DNA from: Nonomuraea sp. NEAU-A123
GTDB taxonomy: Bacteria > Actinomycetota > Actinomycetes > Streptosporangiales > Streptosporangiaceae
DNA: 64,000 nt
NCBI RefSeq assembly: GCF_018603905.1
Contig: NZ_JAHFZZ010000026.1
Location: 98,637-162,636 of the forward strand
Reading direction: 5' to 3'
The notes under the pieces are model-generated. The model saw only the letters and a program-made list of their open reading frames with translations. It was not told where the DNA came from and did not search any database. This document shows, piece after piece, positions 60,695 through 64,000 of this stretch; position 1 is the first letter of the stretch; each line of letters opens with the position of its first letter. The translations under genes were made by a program, and so were the position numbers.

Positions 60695-61693
60695 ATGGCC
60701 ACGACCCGGCGGCGTACCTGGAGCCTGTTCGACGGCGAACGCCGCAGACCCACCGAGTACGACATCGTCACCCGCGGCTTCCACTACCACTTCGGCCGCC
60801 AGCCGGCCCCGTTCGACCTCGACCCCGGCAGCGCGATCAACCAGTGGTACCTACGGCACCGGGAGGGGTCGCCCCTGCAGGCCCCCGACTGGGACGGCTT
60901 CCGCGACCACGCGCAGCTCAACTACCGGCGCTACATCGCCCTGCAGCACGAACGCGAGATCTACGCCGAGGGCGTGGTCGACAGCTTCGAGGCCGACGAC
61001 CACGACGCGCGCCTCGACCCCGCATGGGTCGCCGTGCTGGGCCGTTTGTACCTACCGGCCCGATTCGCCCTCCACGTCCTGCAGATCACCAGCGAGTACG
61101 TCGGCCAGCTCGCCCCGAGCACCGCCATCATGAACGCGGCACTGTTCCAGGGCGCCGACGAACTCCGCGCGCTGCAATGGATCGCCTACCGGGCCAAGTC
61201 GCTGTCGCTCACCCACGGCGCCGCACTCGCCGACGGGAAGACGGCCCGCGCCCTCTGGGAGGACGACCCGGCCTGGCAGCCCGCCCGGGAGACCCTGGAG
61301 AGGCTCCTGCTCGCCTACGACTGGGGCGAGGCGTTCACCGCACTCAACCTCGTCGTCAAACCCGCCTTCGACACCCTGCTCAAGCAGTGCTTCGCCGACC
61401 TCGCCCTGGCCAACGGCGACGGCCTGACCACACGACTCCTGCGCGACTCCGGCGCCGACACCGCCCGCAGCCAGGACTGGAGCTCGGCACTGGCCAGGTA
61501 CGCCATCGCCGCCCGCCCGGAGAACCTGAAGCCCATCACCGAATGGGAGGACACCTGGCGCCCCCGTGCCATGGCCGCGGTCGAGGGCCTGGCCCCGCTG
61601 TTCGCCACAGCCCCGAAACCCGCCGATCCCGGCGAGGTGGTGACTGCCGTCACCGCGACGGTCGAGCGTTCACCCGGCGGGCCACGAAGCTAG
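60695..61693 (+). CDS. Diiron monooxygenase beta subunit (TmoE-like)
   Basis: A 332-residue non-catalytic hydroxylase subunit. RRRTWSLFDGERRRPTEYDIVTR at the start and QITSEYVGQLAPSTAIMN in the middle match TmoE; the DWGEAFTALNLVVKP block is typical. It lacks the alpha-subunit diiron ligands, as expected. It starts two bases after the effector stop and is the last gene of the operon, followed by a convergent gene rather than a TmoF reductase. Confidence 0.91.
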   Translation: MATTRRRTWSLFDGERRRPTEYDIVTRGFHYHFGRQPAPFDLDPGSAINQWYLRHREGSPLQAPDWDGFRDHAQLNYRRYIALQHEREIYAEGVVDSFEADDHDARLDPAWVAVLGRLYLPARFALHVLQITSEYVGQLAPSTAIMNAALFQGADELRALQWIAYRAKSLSLTHGAALADGKTARALWEDDPAWQPARETLERLLLAYDWGEAFTALNLVVKPAFDTLLKQCFADLALANGDGLTTRLLRDSGADTARSQDWSSALARYAIAARPENLKPITEWEDTWRPRAMAAVEGLAPLFATAPKPADPGEVVTAVTATVERSPGGPRS

Positions 61694-61697
61694 ACCC

Positions 61698-61946
61698 TCA
61701 GTTCACGTACGCCCACAGGTCGTAGGTGTAGAACATCGGGTTCTCGGGCTGGTGGGTGCTGCACCACCAGGTCTGCCAGCGTCCGGTCTCCTGGCCCGAC
61801 CGGCCGAAGCTGATGCAGATGTCATAGGGCAGGTTGGTGTAGACGACTTGGAGCGTGGACGTGGCGTGTGCTGGCGTGCTCGTGGCCAGGATGGGCGCCA
61901 GAGCGGTGACCGCGACAAGCGACAAGGCGGTGATTCGGCGACGCAC
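61698..61946 (-). CDS. Small secreted protein
   Basis: An 82-residue protein with a signal peptide (ITALSLVAVTALAPILATSTPAHA) and a 50-residue mature part rich in Tyr, Trp and with two cysteines (DICISF, WWCSTH) that may pair. The GTG at 61946 follows GGGGAG five bases upstream, better than the ATG at 61961. No family recognised. Convergent with the monooxygenase operon, four bases away. Confidence 0.65.
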   Translation of the reverse strand: MRRRITALSLVAVTALAPILATSTPAHATSTLQVVYTNLPYDICISFGRSGQETGRWQTWWCSTHQPENPMFYTYDLWAYVN

Positions 61947-62135
61947 CAGTTCTCCCCTCATGAAGGGCCGGAAATCGCGAAGAGCGATCACCGTGAATTG
62001 GACGCCAAGCACCGCACCACCGCAAGATCCGCCCCCGCCTGACCCCGACGACCAGCGCGAACATCGCGGACGCGATGAAAGCTTCATCCCGGCTCTCCTG
62101 CTCCTCCGCCGACCTCGTCCGGGAAGATCGAGTGC

Positions 62136-63089
62136 ATGAGAAGCGTCGAGGCCCAGCTGCTGCACCGCCCCCCGGGCCTGAGCGTGGGTGAGATCGTCCG
62201 TCACCTGCTCGCCGTACAGGCGCAGGACGTCACCGCCGCCTACCTCGCCTTCCGCGCGCGGTCGGCCACGGTCACGGTGGCCGACGTCGAGGCGGCGTGG
62301 CGGGACCGCGAGATCGTACGCACCTGGGGCCCGCGCGGCACCCTGCACTTCGTCCATACCGACGACCTGCCGTGGATCCACGCGCTCACCCGGAACGCCA
62401 CGAACACCACGCGCCGCCTCCACCAGGAGGGCGTAACGGGCGACGACCTGCTCCCGCTGATCGACCGCACCCTCGCGGGACAGGGCCCACTCACCAAGGC
62501 CGAACTGGCGGAACGGCTGGCGGGCAGGGCGAGCGGCCAGGGCATCGTGCACCTCGTCGCCCTGGCCGCCCACCACGGCCTGGCCGTGCTCGGTCCGCCA
62601 CGCGGCGGGAAGCCCACGTACGTGCACGCCGCCGACTGGCTCGGCGCCCCCATCGTCCCCGAACCGGACAGGGACCGCGCACTGACCGAACTGGCCCACC
62701 GCTACCGCCGCGCCCACCACCCATCGACCCCCGAAGACCTGGCCGCCTGGTCAGGCCTCCCTTTGGGCGCCGCCCGCACCGCCTGGTCCCTCGCCGGACC
62801 GCCCGCGGCCGTCGGCCTTCCCGCGTCCACCCAGCTCGTACGACTGGCCCCCGCCTTCGACGAGTACCTGCTGGGCTGGAAGAGCCGAGACCCCATCCTG
62901 CCCGCCGAACACGCCCGCAAGGTGTTCCCCGGCGGCGGGATCCTCCGCCCTGTCGTGCTCGTCGACGGGATGATCGCCGGGGTCTGGGGACGGAAGGGGA
63001 GCGAGGTGACGGTGTCGCCGTTCGGCGAGCCGGCGCCGGGGCCGCAGCTCGACGCCGAGATCGCGGACGTCCGGCGGTTCCTCGGCTGA
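62136..63089 (+). CDS. Winged-helix DNA-binding domain protein (HTH_42 family)
   Basis: A 317-residue protein of the HTH_42 (YcaQ/AlkX-like) family. LLAVQAQDVTAAYLAFRAR, IVRTWGPRGTLHFVHTDDL near residues 60-80 and FDEYLLGWKSRD are typical blocks. The E. coli relative YcaQ (AlkX) is a DNA glycosylase for crosslinks, but in many actinobacterial members only the DNA-binding-like fold is clear. ATG at 62136. It stands alone. Confidence 0.82.
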   Translation: MRSVEAQLLHRPPGLSVGEIVRHLLAVQAQDVTAAYLAFRARSATVTVADVEAAWRDREIVRTWGPRGTLHFVHTDDLPWIHALTRNATNTTRRLHQEGVTGDDLLPLIDRTLAGQGPLTKAELAERLAGRASGQGIVHLVALAAHHGLAVLGPPRGGKPTYVHAADWLGAPIVPEPDRDRALTELAHRYRRAHHPSTPEDLAAWSGLPLGAARTAWSLAGPPAAVGLPASTQLVRLAPAFDEYLLGWKSRDPILPAEHARKVFPGGGILRPVVLVDGMIAGVWGRKGSEVTVSPFGEPAPGPQLDAEIADVRRFLG

Positions 63090-63108
63090 GCGTGGACCTA
63101 CCCGTCGC

Positions 63109-63690
63109 TCATGCCCGTTGTACGGGACCGGCTACGTCCGCGTAGCGGATGATCTGGGTCGCCAGGACCACCACAGCGGCCAGCGCGGCGGCCGAACCGA
63201 GCAGGACCGATGGAGTGTGTGGGCCCAGCAGCCAGAGCAGGGTGAGGGCCGTCAGCGAGGGCACGCAGAACGCAGCCAGGTCCACCGCCAGTTGTAGCCG
63301 CTTGCGAGAGGGGCGGAGTGGATCCTCGCGGTGGTATTTCTCCCACTTGAACAGGTCGATGTCACTGGAGCCGTCGTCGACGAGGCCGACCAAGCACGGT
63401 CCCAGACGGCTGCGGACGTACCGCCCGATGGCGGTGATCTTGTGATCGTTGGTGACGTAGGCCCAGCCCAGCACCGTGGCGGCCAGCGGCAGCAGCAACA
63501 ACAACTCCAGCCGGCCCACGGTTGCGGTGACAGTGCTGATGCCGGCGACCGCGGTGAGCGTGGCGTACAACAGCTGGCCACGCACGCCGATCCGCTGCCG
63601 CTCCTCCGCCTTCAGGGCGTCGTATTCGCTTAGCAGCGCCGTGACCGCGTGCTCGGGACTTACCGCGGTGGTGGTGGTGACTGCGGGCAT
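63109..63690 (-). CDS. Integral membrane protein of unknown function
   Basis: A 193-residue protein: a soluble head (LLSEYDALKAEERQRIGVRG), a helical pair (about residues 40-80), a conserved-looking cytoplasmic loop (DDGSSDIDLFKWEKYHRED) and a second helical pair (about 130-175). The ATG at 63690 is preferred to the one at 63712-63714, because the latter lies inside a repeated operator. Divergent from a TetR gene that may control it, perhaps as an export or stress protein. Confidence 0.65.
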   Translation of the reverse strand: MPAVTTTTAVSPEHAVTALLSEYDALKAEERQRIGVRGQLLYATLTAVAGISTVTATVGRLELLLLLPLAATVLGWAYVTNDHKITAIGRYVRSRLGPCLVGLVDDGSSDIDLFKWEKYHREDPLRPSRKRLQLAVDLAAFCVPSLTALTLLWLLGPHTPSVLLGSAAALAAVVVLATQIIRYADVAGPVQRA

Positions 63691-63699
63691 GATGGTATC

Positions 63700-63776
63700 T
63701 GATGATTTCGTCATTTATGGACAGTATCGTCAGTCGTGTAATGACTCGCCAAAGCATCAGTGATGATTCCGTCACT
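63700..63776. promoter_or_regulatory. Two related operators between the membrane protein and TetR genes
   Basis: TGATGATTTCGTCATT (63700-63715) and TGATGATTCCGTCACT (63761-63776) agree at 14 of 16 positions, 61 bases apart. The second lies in AGTGATG-ATTC-CGTCACT, a near-perfect inverted repeat. Typical of autoregulated TetR genes with a divergent target. Confidence 0.6.
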
Positions 63777-63831
63777 CTTGACGGATCCCACTACAGTGGA
63801 GGGCGCACCACAGCCCACAGGAGAGGGACAG

Positions 63832-64000
63832 ATGACCGACGCCGCACCGAGCCGCCTGGACCGGCGCAAGGCGCGCACCCGCGCCGCGCTCATCCACGCG
63901 GCCCAGACCTTCATCGCCGACGGCAACACCAACATGGCGATCCTGGACCTCACCCAGGCCGCCGACGTCGGCATGGGCTCGTTCTACAACCACTTCTCCA
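63832..64000 (+). CDS. TetR-family regulator (3' end cut by window edge)
   Basis: The frame is open from the ATG at 63832 (AGGAGAGGG upstream) to the window end, giving 56 residues: DRRKARTRAALIHAAQTFIADG and then LDLTQAADVGMGSFYNHFS, the TetR helix-turn-helix. The ligand domain is outside the window. It probably binds the two operators at 63700-63776. Confidence 0.9.
   Translation, partial: MTDAAPSRLDRRKARTRAALIHAAQTFIADGNTNMAILDLTQAADVGMGSFYNHFS

Overview
This is a 64 kb piece of a very GC-rich actinobacterial chromosome. Frequent GTG and TTG starts, ATGA gene overlaps, F420-type (LLM) and HxlR proteins, SigE-family sigma factor and the gene styles suggest the order Streptosporangiales, for example a Nonomuraea-like soil actinomycete; the genus is a guess. 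I see no rRNA, tRNA or CRISPR array. The window cuts a ROK regulator at the left edge and a TetR regulator at the right edge.

Layout. 0-4.1 kb: a ROK regulator divergent from an amino-acid ABC uptake operon (binding protein, two permeases, asparaginase, no ATPase). 4.1-9 kb: a LytR-CpsA-Psr cell-wall enzyme, an enoyl-CoA hydratase and two alpha/beta hydrolases. 9-14.1 kb: SbcCD nuclease. 14.1-16.9 kb: small membrane and lipoproteins and a DapA-family aldolase. 16.9-25.4 kb: a sugar or sugar-acid locus (GntR, complete ABC importer, cellulase-like hydrolase; divergent enolase-superfamily dehydratase and zinc alcohol dehydrogenase) with two identical TGGTCTTACCA operators. 25.4-26.8 kb: HxlR regulator and LLM oxidoreductase. 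26.8-38.5 kb: a fructosamine (frl-like) ABC importer with kinase and LacI regulator, then PaaZ, a haloperoxidase-like secreted protein and a membrane protein, and at 37.4 kb an FrlB-like deglycase. The kinase and deglycase promoters carry the same TGAGAACGTTCTCA operator, so they look like one regulon split across about 7 kb. 38.6-46.2 kb: mixed accessory genes, including a sigma factor with a membrane partner, a TauD-like dioxygenase, a 5'-truncated methyltransferase, a GNAT enzyme, a membrane WD40 protein and a Nudix hydrolase, with degraded spacers.

46-53.6 kb holds the two most unusual items: a divergent pair of an HTH-fused citrate synthase and a homocitrate/Re-citrate-synthase-like enzyme, and a three-gene condensin-like cassette (kleisin-like, KITE-like, SMC-like) resembling MukFEB/Wadjet JetABC but without a visible nuclease subunit. 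53.6-58.2 kb is a scarred zone: an SH3-domain gene remnant, an IS200/IS605 element with tnpA and tnpB, and a MoxR-DUF58-transglutaminase operon in which large parts of the last two genes are deleted. 58.2-61.7 kb is a toluene/isoprene-type diiron monooxygenase operon (A-B-C-D-E) with no reductase gene. The end holds a small secreted protein, an HTH_42 protein and a membrane protein divergent from a TetR regulator with a shared repeated operator.
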